Source: Actinomycetes bacterium
GTDB taxonomy: Bacteria; Actinomycetota; Actinomycetes; S36-B12
Direction: 5' to 3'
Length of the DNA stretch: 9,215 bases
NCBI GenBank assembly: GCA_030425745.1
Contig: JAUHZW010000073.1
Coordinates: 1-9,215, forward strand
Below the pieces are notes generated by a model. It did no database searches. It was given only the letters and a program-made list of their open reading frames with translations, and was not told the origin of the DNA. Below are positions 1-5,615 of this stretch, in pieces. Positions within the stretch are counted from its first letter, which is position 1; every line of letters starts with the position of its first letter. Made by a program: the position numbers and the translations under genes.

Positions 1-1
1 C

Positions 2-1048
2 ACCATCGACGCGGCCCACGCGATCCAGAAGTACGGCGTCGGCGTCAAGTGCGCCACCATCACGCCGGACGAGGCCCGCGTGGAGGAGTTCGGCCTGAAG
101 AAGATGTGGAAGTCGCCGAACGGCACCATCCGCAACATCCTCGGTGGCGTCATCTTCCGTGAGCCGATCATCATCAACAACATCCCGCGCCTCGTGCCGA
201 CGTGGACCAAGCCGATCATCGTCGGCCGTCACGCGTTCGGTGATCAGTACCGCGCCACCGACTTCAAGGTCCCCACGGCCGGCACGCTGACGATGACGTT
301 CACCCCCGAGGACGGCTCCGAGCCCATGGAGTTCAACGTCTTCGACTTCCCGGCCGGTGGCGTCGCCATGGGCATGTACAACCTGGACGAGTCGATCCGT
401 GACTTCGCCCGCGCGTCGTTCCGTTACGGCCTCGCCCGCAACTACCCGGTCTACATGTCGACGAAGAACACGATCCTGAAGGCCTACGACGGCCGATTCA
501 AGGACCTCTTCGCCGAGATCTTCGAGGCCGAGTTCAAGGATCAGTTCGAGGCTGCCGGGATCACCTACGAGCACCGGCTCATCGACGACATGGTCGCTGC
601 GGCCATGAAGTGGGAGGGCGGCTACGTCTGGGCCTGCAAGAACTACGACGGTGACGTGCAGTCCGACACCGTCGCGCAGGGCTTCGGCTCCCTCGGCCTG
701 ATGACTTCCGTGCTCATGACCCCGGACGGCCGCACGGTTGAGGCCGAGGCAGCGCACGGCACCGTCACCCGCCACTACCGCGAGCACCAGAAGGGCAACC
801 CGACGTCGACCAACCCGGTCGCGTCGATCTTCGCCTGGACCCGCGGCCTTGAGCACCGCGGCAAGCTCGACAACACCCCCGCGGTGAGCGAGTTCGCCCG
901 CACCCTCGAGAAGGTCTGCATCCAGACCGTCGAGGAGGGCAAGATGACGAAGGATCTGGCCCTGCTCATCGGCCGGGATCAGCCCTGGCAGACCACGCAG
1001 GAGTTCCTCGCGTCCATCGACGAGAACCTGCAGAAGGCCATGGCCTGA
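2..1048 (+). CDS. icd: NADP-dependent isocitrate dehydrogenase, 5'-truncated
   Basis: This enzyme oxidatively decarboxylates isocitrate to 2-oxoglutarate with NADP+ in the cytoplasmic TCA cycle. The reading frame is open from base 2 and encodes 348 residues before TGA; about 56 N-terminal residues lie outside the window, judged by alignment from memory to human IDH1 (414 aa). The protein belongs to the homodimeric, eukaryote-like IDH type, not the monomeric 80-kDa type common in some actinobacteria. Visible landmarks are VKCATITPDE, KSPNGTIRNILGG (isocitrate-binding Ser and Arg, window residues 38 and 44), GRHAFGDQYRATDF (Arg76, equivalent to human R132, and Tyr83, equivalent to Y139), EHRLIDDMV (metal-binding Asp region) and EAAHGTVTRHY (NADP-binding loop). 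All these key positions look intact. The first ATG inside the window (base 107) is internal and not the true start. A strong hairpin begins 10 bases after the stop. Confidence 0.96.
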   Translation, partial: TIDAAHAIQKYGVGVKCATITPDEARVEEFGLKKMWKSPNGTIRNILGGVIFREPIIINNIPRLVPTWTKPIIVGRHAFGDQYRATDFKVPTAGTLTMTFTPEDGSEPMEFNVFDFPAGGVAMGMYNLDESIRDFARASFRYGLARNYPVYMSTKNTILKAYDGRFKDLFAEIFEAEFKDQFEAAGITYEHRLIDDMVAAAMKWEGGYVWACKNYDGDVQSDTVAQGFGSLGLMTSVLMTPDGRTVEAEAAHGTVTRHYREHQKGNPTSTNPVASIFAWTRGLEHRGKLDNTPAVSEFARTLEKVCIQTVEEGKMTKDLALLIGRDQPWQTTQEFLASIDENLQKAMA

Positions 1049-1058
1049 CACACACCGC

Positions 1059-1094
1059 CATGTGGCCCCGGACCCCACGGTCCGGGGCCACATG
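1059..1094 (+). terminator. Hairpin terminator candidate after icd (16-bp perfect stem)
   Basis: Bases 1059-1074 are the exact reverse complement of 1079-1094, giving a 16-bp GC-rich stem closed by the tetraloop CCAC. It begins 10 bases after the icd stop codon. No run of T follows, which is common for terminators in high-GC actinobacteria. The position and perfection make termination of icd transcription the simplest reading. Confidence 0.75.
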
Positions 1095-1098
1095 CATG

Positions 1099-1166
1099 TC
1101 CGATGCCTCGTCGCTGGTGGCTGGAATTGTGGTGAGGATTCCAGCCACCAGCGACGAGGCATCGGA
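1099..1166. repeat. Long perfect inverted repeat, 29-bp arms and 10-base loop
   Basis: Bases 1099-1127 are the exact reverse complement of 1138-1166, with the loop TGTGGTGAGG at 1128-1137. It starts 4 bases after the preceding hairpin ends and finishes 20 bases before the next gene's ATG. A 29-bp stem without a mismatch is longer than an ordinary terminator needs, and no T tract follows. It may be a second termination barrier or a dispersed palindromic element; copy number in the genome would decide. The right arm covers the place where the -35 box of the downstream gene would fall. Confidence 0.85.
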
Positions 1167-1174
1167 AGGGTCGG

Positions 1175-1186
1175 TAGCGTGCGGGG
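1175..1186 (+). promoter_or_regulatory. -10 box of a probable leaderless promoter for the hydrolase gene
   Basis: TAGCGT at 1175-1180 fits the actinobacterial -10 pattern TAnnnT and is followed by exactly six bases and then ATG at 1187. That spacing would put the transcription start on, or within a base of, the A of the start codon. There is no Shine-Dalgarno sequence at useful distance: GGAAGGG at 1164-1170 is 16 bases away. No clear -35 box is visible; its expected position is inside the right arm of the long hairpin. Confidence 0.5.
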
Positions 1187-1774
1187 ATGCCGCACCTCGA
1201 CCGCGACGACTCCGTTCTCGTCGTCATCGATGCCCAGCCCGGCTTCTACGGCCCCGATCGTGAGGACGTCGACCGAGCCCTCCACGGTTCCGCTCTCGAA
1301 CGGGGCGCCTGGGTCACCGCCCTCGCCGCTGCGGTCGGGGTGCCCATCGTGATGACGGAGGAAGACCCCACGGCGAACGGCCCCACGGCACCGGGCATCG
1401 CGGAGGTGCTGCCTGCCGGAACCCCGGTGCTCGACAAGACCGTGTTCGGTGCCGACGACAATCCCGGTATCGACGCCGCCGTACGCAGCCATGGCCGGGG
1501 CACCGTGGTTCTCGTGGGAACCGAGACCGACATCTGCGTGGCCCACTCCGCCATCGGCTGGCGAGCCGCTGGACTGCGGACCGTCGTCATCCACGACGCC
1601 GTGTACTCCGCCGGCGCGGGCCATCGCAACGGCCTGAACCGCCTGTGGCAGGAGGGCATCGAACTGCTCTCGGCCAAGGAGCTCTACTACGAGTGGCTGC
1701 GCACCCTGCCGGCCGTGCGGGCGTTCGATGCCGAGCACCCGGATCTCGCCCACCCGCCCGGGTTCTCGCTCTGA
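1187..1774 (+). CDS. Isochorismatase-family cysteine hydrolase
   Basis: This 195-residue cytoplasmic protein has the isochorismatase-like alpha/beta fold, whose members hydrolyse amides (nicotinamide, ureidoacrylate, N-carbamoylsarcosine) or vinyl ethers such as isochorismate. The family's catalytic triad can be assigned: Asp15 in VVIDAQPGF, Lys84 in LDKTVFGA, and nucleophile Cys117 in GTETDICVAHSA, preceded by the usual turn before the cysteine. Length is normal for single-domain members. The metal-binding DxHxxxH pattern of nicotinamidases is not evident, so PncA is unlikely; the substrate cannot be told. The chosen ATG sits six bases after a TAGCGT box, suggesting leaderless translation. 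The gene stands alone between icd (same strand, separated by two hairpins) and a convergent membrane-protein gene, so context gives no pathway hint. Confidence 0.9.
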   Translation: MPHLDRDDSVLVVIDAQPGFYGPDREDVDRALHGSALERGAWVTALAAAVGVPIVMTEEDPTANGPTAPGIAEVLPAGTPVLDKTVFGADDNPGIDAAVRSHGRGTVVLVGTETDICVAHSAIGWRAAGLRTVVIHDAVYSAGAGHRNGLNRLWQEGIELLSAKELYYEWLRTLPAVRAFDAEHPDLAHPPGFSL

Positions 1775-1784
1775 GGATGCGCGC

Positions 1785-1796
1785 CCCCGAACGGGG
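1785..1796. terminator. Weak hairpin in the convergent gap after the hydrolase gene
   Basis: The 75-base gap between the two convergent stop codons (1775-1849) holds CCCC-GAAC-GGGG at 1785-1796, a 4-bp stem with tetraloop, plus a short GGCC-GGC-GGCC palindrome further on. Neither is followed by a T tract. This is the best terminator candidate in the gap but it is weak. Confidence 0.25.
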
Positions 1797-1849
1797 TGAA
1801 CCGGACGGTGCGGCCGGCGGCCAGGTCTGACTGCGCCGCGGTTGGCTGA

Positions 1850-3187
1850 TCAGTGGTCCGGGGTGGAGACCTCATCCGCCTCGTCGGCCGATCCATCGGA
1901 GAACTGGCTCTCCGGTAGTGCCGTGACGCGGACCCGGGATGCGCGTCGGCCGTCCATCTCGGTCACCTCGAACTCGTGGCGCCCCTCGCTCACGGTGTCG
2001 CCAAGCAGGGGTACGCGCCCGAGCCGGGCGATCAGGAAACCGGCCACCGTCTCGTAGGGGCCTTCAGGCAGCGCGATGCCCGTCTCCTCCTCGAAATCCC
2101 ACAGGTTGAGCAGACCGTCGACGGTCGTCACCCCGATGGGCCCGGGGACCTCCTCGGGCCGATCGACGTCGTACTCGTCCTGGATGTCGCCCACGAGCTC
2201 CTCGACGAGATCCTCCATCGTGACGATGCCCGCAGTGCCGCCGTACTCGTCCTGCACGATCGCCAGATGCTGGCGCAGCCGTCGCATCTCCGTGAGGGTG
2301 CTGAGCACCACCTTGGAGTCCGGGAAGAAGACGACGTCGCGGGCCAACTCGCCCACCCGGATCGACCGCTCGGCGACCGCCGGATCGAGGATGTCGCGGA
2401 TGTGGACGAAGCCGATGACGTCGTCCGCGGAGTCGCGGATCACCGGATAGCGACTGTGCGGCTGATCAAGCACCAGGGTGATCACCTTGAACACCGGCAT
2501 GCTCGCGTCGAGGAACTCGACCTCGGTTCTGGGCAGCATCACCTCGCGGAGTTCTCGATCACCTGCCGCGAAGACGTCGTCGATGAGCGCGCGCTCCTCA
2601 GCGGTGAGCTCCTCATGCGCGGCAACGAGGTCGCGAAGTTCCTCGCCGCTCATCTGCTCCTTGCCGGCGTCGGGGTCACCTCCGAGCAGTCGCACGATGA
2701 GGTCAGTCGACCACGAGAGTGCGGCGATGAACGGACGGAAGAGCGATGCGATGACATCAATGGGAACGGCGACGAACAGGGCCACCTTCTCCACACTCTG
2801 CAGGGCGATGCGCTTCGGCACGAGCTCTCCGAGCACCAGTGAGAGGTAGGCGATGACGACCGTGATGACGATGAATGCGACGGTCTCGGCCAGGCCTTCA
2901 CTCAGGCCCCACTCCACCAGCGGCTGGGCCACCGTCGGGGCGATCTGCGCGGCGCCGAAGCCGGCGGAGACGAATCCGGCGAGGGTGACACCCACCTGCA
3001 CGGCAGCGAGGAACCGGTTCGGGTTGGCGGTCAGGGTCGCCAGACGGCGCCCTCGTCGGGACTCGTCCGCCAGGCGCTGGACCTGGCTCTCACGGACGGT
3101 CACCAAGGCCATCTCGGCGGCCGCGAAGAATCCGCCGAGGAGGATGAAGACCAACACCACGAGGGCGTTGACCCAGAGCTCACTCAT
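1850..3187 (-). CDS. CNNM / CBS-pair / CorC-HlyC domain membrane protein (hemolysin C-like)
   Basis: This 445-residue inner-membrane protein belongs to the CNNM/CorC family, linked in studied members to Mg2+ efflux or divalent-cation homeostasis. The CNNM domain spans roughly residues 1-170, with hydrophobic stretches near 5-28, 62-85, 100-122 and 132-156 and the conserved GELVPKRIAL at 120-129. A CBS pair follows (about 215-340) with VMLPRTEVEF at 217-225 and the family signature DEYGGTAGIVTMEDLVEELVG at about 313-333, usually involved in nucleotide sensing. The CorC/HlyC domain is at about 350-425, followed by an acidic tail. The 'hemolysin' name is historical and does not imply toxicity. 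The start at 3187 lies six bases after TAGGGT. The gene is divergent from trpS across a 97-base spacer and convergent with the hydrolase gene. Confidence 0.92.
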   Translation of the reverse strand: MSELWVNALVVLVFILLGGFFAAAEMALVTVRESQVQRLADESRRGRRLATLTANPNRFLAAVQVGVTLAGFVSAGFGAAQIAPTVAQPLVEWGLSEGLAETVAFIVITVVIAYLSLVLGELVPKRIALQSVEKVALFVAVPIDVIASLFRPFIAALSWSTDLIVRLLGGDPDAGKEQMSGEELRDLVAAHEELTAEERALIDDVFAAGDRELREVMLPRTEVEFLDASMPVFKVITLVLDQPHSRYPVIRDSADDVIGFVHIRDILDPAVAERSIRVGELARDVVFFPDSKVVLSTLTEMRRLRQHLAIVQDEYGGTAGIVTMEDLVEELVGDIQDEYDVDRPEEVPGPIGVTTVDGLLNLWDFEEETGIALPEGPYETVAGFLIARLGRVPLLGDTVSEGRHEFEVTEMDGRRASRVRVTALPESQFSDGSADEADEVSTPDH

Positions 3188-3199
3188 GCCCCGACCCTA
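3188..3199 (-). promoter_or_regulatory. -10 box of a probable leaderless promoter for the CNNM gene
   Basis: On the minus strand TAGGGT (3199-3194) is followed by CGGGGC and then ATG at 3187, the same six-base spacing seen before the hydrolase and exporter genes. No Shine-Dalgarno sequence is needed if the transcript is leaderless. A recognisable -35 box is not obvious 16-18 bases further upstream. Confidence 0.5.
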
Positions 3200-3272
3200 C
3201 TGCCCGGCTCGTGCAGCGGACCTGTGCCGCCGGCCCCGGGATGGCTGCTCGGGAGGGCAGACGGTGATGCGA

Positions 3273-3284
3273 CAGAATGAGGCC
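3273..3284 (+). promoter_or_regulatory. Possible leaderless -10 box of trpS
   Basis: CAGAAT at 3273-3278 differs by one base from the actinobacterial -10 variant TAGAAT and is followed by six bases and the ATG at 3285. An alternative is a leadered transcript using GGGAGGG at 3251-3257 as ribosome binding site for the in-frame ATG at 3267. I slightly favour the leaderless reading because the geometry matches three other genes here. Confidence 0.35.
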
Positions 3285-4304
3285 ATGACCCCTGCACCGT
3301 CCCGGAACCCGCGCGTCCTCTCGGGCATCCAGCCCACGGCGGACGCCTTCCATCTCGGCAACTACCTCGGCGCCCTGCGGGAGTGGGTCAGGCTCCAGGC
3401 GACGCATGACGCCTACTACTGCGTGGTCGACCAGCACGCCATCACTGTCGATCATGACCCGGAGCTGCTGCGCAAGCGCACCTACGCGTCCTTCGCCCAG
3501 CTTCTGGCCATCGGGCTGGATCCGTCCGCGTCGACGCTCTTCGTCCAGAGCCACGTGCCCGAGCACAGCCAGCTCGCCTGGGTGCTGGAGTGTCAGACCG
3601 GCTTCGGTGAAGCCGGTCGCATGACCCAGTTCAAGGACAAGTCGCAGAAGTCCTCCGACGATCGCATCACCGTCGGGCTTTACACCTACCCCATCCTCCA
3701 GGCGGCCGACATCCTCATCTACCAGGCCGATGCCGTGCCCGTGGGGGAGGACCAACGACAGCACCTCGAGCTCACGCGCGACCTGGCGCAACGTTTCAAC
3801 ACGACCTTCGGCGAGACCCTCACCGTGCCCGAGGCCCTCATCGTCAAGGAGACCGCCAAGATCGTCGACCTGCAAGACCCGACATCGAAGATGAGCAAGT
3901 CGGTGCCCGCCGGCTGCGTGTTCCTGCTGGACGACGACAAGACCATCACCAAGAAGATCAAGAGCGCCGTCACCGACTCCGAGCGCGAGGTCCGGTTCGA
4001 TCCGGCGGAGAAGGCCGGGGTGTCGAACCTGCTGTCGATCCAGCAGGCGCTGACCGGCCGCTCCGTCGCCGAGCTCGAAGCCGCCTACGAGGGCCGTGGC
4101 TACGGAGATCTCAAGGGCGAGACGGCCGAGATCGTCGTCGAGGCGATCCGCCCGATCCGCGAACGGGTGGCGGAGCTCATGGCCGACCCGGCGGAGCTGC
4201 GCAGGCTGATGACGGTCGGCGCCCATCGAGCTCGCGAGACGGCCGCTGAGACCCTTGACGCGGTGTATCAGCGAGTGGGCTTCGTGCCCATGGACCACGG
4301 GTGA
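3285..4304 (+). CDS. trpS: Tryptophanyl-tRNA synthetase
   Basis: This class Ic aminoacyl-tRNA synthetase charges tRNA-Trp with tryptophan using ATP in the cytoplasm. From ATG 3285 it has 339 residues, the normal length for bacterial TrpS. The N terminus has RVLSGIQPTADAFHLGNYLG, with the HIGH-type ATP motif as HLGN at residues 23-26. The second ATP motif is intact as KMSKS at 202-206. Between them lie the VDQHAIT stretch and GEDQRQHLELTRDLAQRFN, typical of the family. An in-frame ATG at 3267, preceded by GGGAGGG about 9 bases upstream, would add six residues (MRQNEA); the choice between the two starts is open. The gene is divergent from the CNNM gene and convergent with the carboxypeptidase gene. 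No T-box or attenuator is visible in the short upstream region. Confidence 0.97.
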   Translation: MTPAPSRNPRVLSGIQPTADAFHLGNYLGALREWVRLQATHDAYYCVVDQHAITVDHDPELLRKRTYASFAQLLAIGLDPSASTLFVQSHVPEHSQLAWVLECQTGFGEAGRMTQFKDKSQKSSDDRITVGLYTYPILQAADILIYQADAVPVGEDQRQHLELTRDLAQRFNTTFGETLTVPEALIVKETAKIVDLQDPTSKMSKSVPAGCVFLLDDDKTITKKIKSAVTDSEREVRFDPAEKAGVSNLLSIQQALTGRSVAELEAAYEGRGYGDLKGETAEIVVEAIRPIRERVAELMADPAELRRLMTVGAHRARETAAETLDAVYQRVGFVPMDHG

Positions 4305-4327
4305 GTGGTCCCCGGGGGATGGACCAC
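4305..4327 (+). terminator. Terminator hairpin candidate right after trpS
   Basis: GTGGTCC at 4305-4311 pairs exactly with GGACCAC at 4321-4327, giving a 7-bp stem and 9-base G-rich loop directly after the trpS TGA. The same left arm can instead pair with GGACCAC at 4292-4298 inside the last trpS codons, with a 6-base loop containing the stop codon. There is no T tract. Confidence 0.5.
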
Positions 4328-4346
4328 ACCTGACATTCCGTTGATT

Positions 4347-4363
4347 GGCGTGTTGTGCACGCC
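4347..4363 (-). terminator. Small hairpin downstream of the carboxypeptidase gene
   Basis: GGCGTG at 4347-4352 pairs exactly with CACGCC at 4358-4363, leaving a 5-base loop. It lies 16 bases beyond the minus-strand stop of the carboxypeptidase gene and could end that transcript. The following minus-strand bases are not T-rich, so this is tentative. Confidence 0.35.
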
Positions 4364-4379
4364 GCGGGCCGGGGCTATG

Positions 4380-5555
4380 TCAGGCGGTGTGCCGGCCGCG
4401 GGTCAGTGCCCGGCGACGCAGCAGGACGACGGCTCCGCCTGCGAGCAGCAGCACCACCAAGCCCGTCACTCCGATGGGCAGCATCGATGCCGATGAGGTG
4501 TCGCCGGGAGTCAGATCATCGGACGTGGCGATGATCTCGTCGGCCTCGGACGCCGCGGCGGTCATCGCGACGGATCCGTCATCCGGCTTGGCTTCGCTGG
4601 CTCGCTCGGCCGCGGCGACGGTGTTCGGCTCGACGAGCAGGCCCACCGGCTCGACCTTGTCGGCGTTCTTGAAGCCCCACGAGAGCAGCTTGGTCGCCGC
4701 AGCCTCGGTGGACTCCTTGATACCCATCAGGGAGACGATCAGGGTGCGGCCTTTGCGTTCGGCAGCTCCGACGAAGGTGCGCCCGGCCTTGGATGTGAAT
4801 CCGGTCTTCACGCCGATTGCTCCACGCCAGCCGTGGAGAAGCATGCGGTTGGTGGTGTAGATCGTGTGCTGGCCCTTGCCCTTGACGTTGGGGAACTGGG
4901 CCTTCACGGTGCGGGCGTAACTGGAGAAGTCGTCTCGTTTGAGCCCCTCGCGGGCGATGAGAGCGAGGTCGTAGGCGCTGGACAGCTGACCCGGTGCATC
5001 GAGACCGCTGGTGTTCTTGGCGACCGTGTCGAGTGCGCCGAGTGTCTGGGCCAGGTCGTTCATCTGACGGACGGTCTTGCGCACCCCGCCATTGGCCTGC
5101 GCAACGGCGATGGCCGCATCGTTGGCACTCGGCAGGAACACCGCATTCCAGAGCTGGTCGAGGGTGTACCTCTTGCCGGGCTTGAGACCCACACGGGAGC
5201 CATAGGTGTTGGCCGCCTTCGGGGTGGCGACGTACACATCGTCGGGAGACGTCTGGGGGAGGACGGTCAGGGCGGTGAGCGTCTTGAGGGTGCTGGCCGG
5301 CGCCCGCTGGACGTGGGCACCCTTGTGCGCGAGTACCTCGCCGGTGTCGGCGTCGGCGATGATCCACGTCTTGGCCCAGACCTCGGGAAGGGGAGCCGCG
5401 CCATCGAGCAGGTTCACGTTCCGTTTGGTGCCGGACAACTGCTCGCCGCCCACCGTCTCGGCATGCGCCGGCGACGCGACGAGGGCCACGGAAGCGCCGA
5501 TCGCCACGATGGAGGTGAGGAGGCTCGCGAGCCGTCCAGAACGGAGTGCGGACAT
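4380..5555 (-). CDS. D-alanyl-D-alanine carboxypeptidase (low-molecular-weight PBP, S11-type)
   Basis: This 391-residue exported serine peptidase should remove the terminal D-Ala from peptidoglycan pentapeptides, limiting cross-linking. Residues 1-32 form a signal peptide: basic start (MSALRSGR), hydrophobic core, and cleavage most likely after ASPAHA. The three penicillin-binding motifs are intact: STLK at 88-91 with the nucleophile Ser88, SAN at 143-145, and KTG at 251-253. A low-complexity Ala/Glu/Asp-rich linker (about 320-355) leads to a single C-terminal membrane helix (about 358-379) and a basic tail, so the enzyme would be anchored on the outer face of the membrane. The start at 5555 fits the signal peptide best; an ATG at 5588 would add 11 residues. 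The frame stays open further upstream into the divergent gene, which is a shadow. Confidence 0.93.
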   Translation of the reverse strand: MSALRSGRLASLLTSIVAIGASVALVASPAHAETVGGEQLSGTKRNVNLLDGAAPLPEVWAKTWIIADADTGEVLAHKGAHVQRAPASTLKTLTALTVLPQTSPDDVYVATPKAANTYGSRVGLKPGKRYTLDQLWNAVFLPSANDAAIAVAQANGGVRKTVRQMNDLAQTLGALDTVAKNTSGLDAPGQLSSAYDLALIAREGLKRDDFSSYARTVKAQFPNVKGKGQHTIYTTNRMLLHGWRGAIGVKTGFTSKAGRTFVGAAERKGRTLIVSLMGIKESTEAAATKLLSWGFKNADKVEPVGLLVEPNTVAAAERASEAKPDDGSVAMTAAASEADEIIATSDDLTPGDTSSASMLPIGVTGLVVLLLAGGAVVLLRRRALTRGRHTA

Positions 5556-5569
5556 TGCCCACCATGGTA
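5556..5569 (-). promoter_or_regulatory. Possible -10 box of the carboxypeptidase gene
   Basis: On the minus strand TACCAT (5569-5564) is followed by 8 bases and the ATG at 5555, so a transcript would start at or just before the start codon. If this promoter is the one used, the alternative upstream start at 5588 is excluded. No clear -35 box is seen. Confidence 0.3.
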
Positions 5570-5579
5570 AGCACACGAG

Positions 5580-5585
5580 TAACGT
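5580..5585 (+). promoter_or_regulatory. Possible -10 box of the aldehyde dehydrogenase gene
   Basis: TAACGT at 5580-5585 fits TAnnnT. TTGCCC at 5555-5560 could be a -35 box, though its 19-base spacing is long. A start about 7 bases downstream would give a short leader of about 24 bases, long enough to contain the Shine-Dalgarno sequence at 5604. Confidence 0.35.
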
Positions 5586-5603
5586 CATCCTCCCAACCAC
5601 GCT

Positions 5604-5609
5604 GAGGAG
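5604..5609 (+). promoter_or_regulatory. Shine-Dalgarno site deciding the aldehyde dehydrogenase start
   Basis: GAGGAG lies six bases before the ATG at 5616, an ideal spacing, and immediately abuts an in-frame TTG at 5610, which is too close to be served by it. This fixes the start at 5616. It is the clearest Shine-Dalgarno sequence in the window. Confidence 0.75.
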
Positions 5610-5615
5610 TTGCCC

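Noticed and set aside
1187..1774. Nicotinamidase (PncA) or true isochorismatase (EntB) identity for the hydrolase
   Set aside because: The nicotinamidase metal-binding DxHxxxH pattern is not seen and there are no siderophore or NAD-salvage genes nearby, so only the family can be named.
1846..1853. Palindrome CTGATCAG at the CNNM gene end
   Set aside because: It is only eight bases long, overlaps the stop codon, and has no second copy or regulatory context.
1976..2842. Plus-strand open frame of 288 codons opposite the CNNM gene
   Set aside because: It is antisense to a gene with clear CNNM, CBS and CorC motifs and shows His/Asp/Arg-rich shadow composition.
3180..4298. Minus-strand open frame of 372 codons opposite trpS
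   Set aside because: It is fully antisense to trpS, has no recognisable domain, and is rich in Arg, Gly, Leu and His as expected for shadow frames in high-GC DNA.
4362..4401. GC-rich inverted repeat CCGCGGGCCGG / CCGGCCGCGG over the carboxypeptidase stop codon
   Set aside because: Pairing needs a bulge and a 19-base loop, and such GC-only matches are easily found by chance in this composition.
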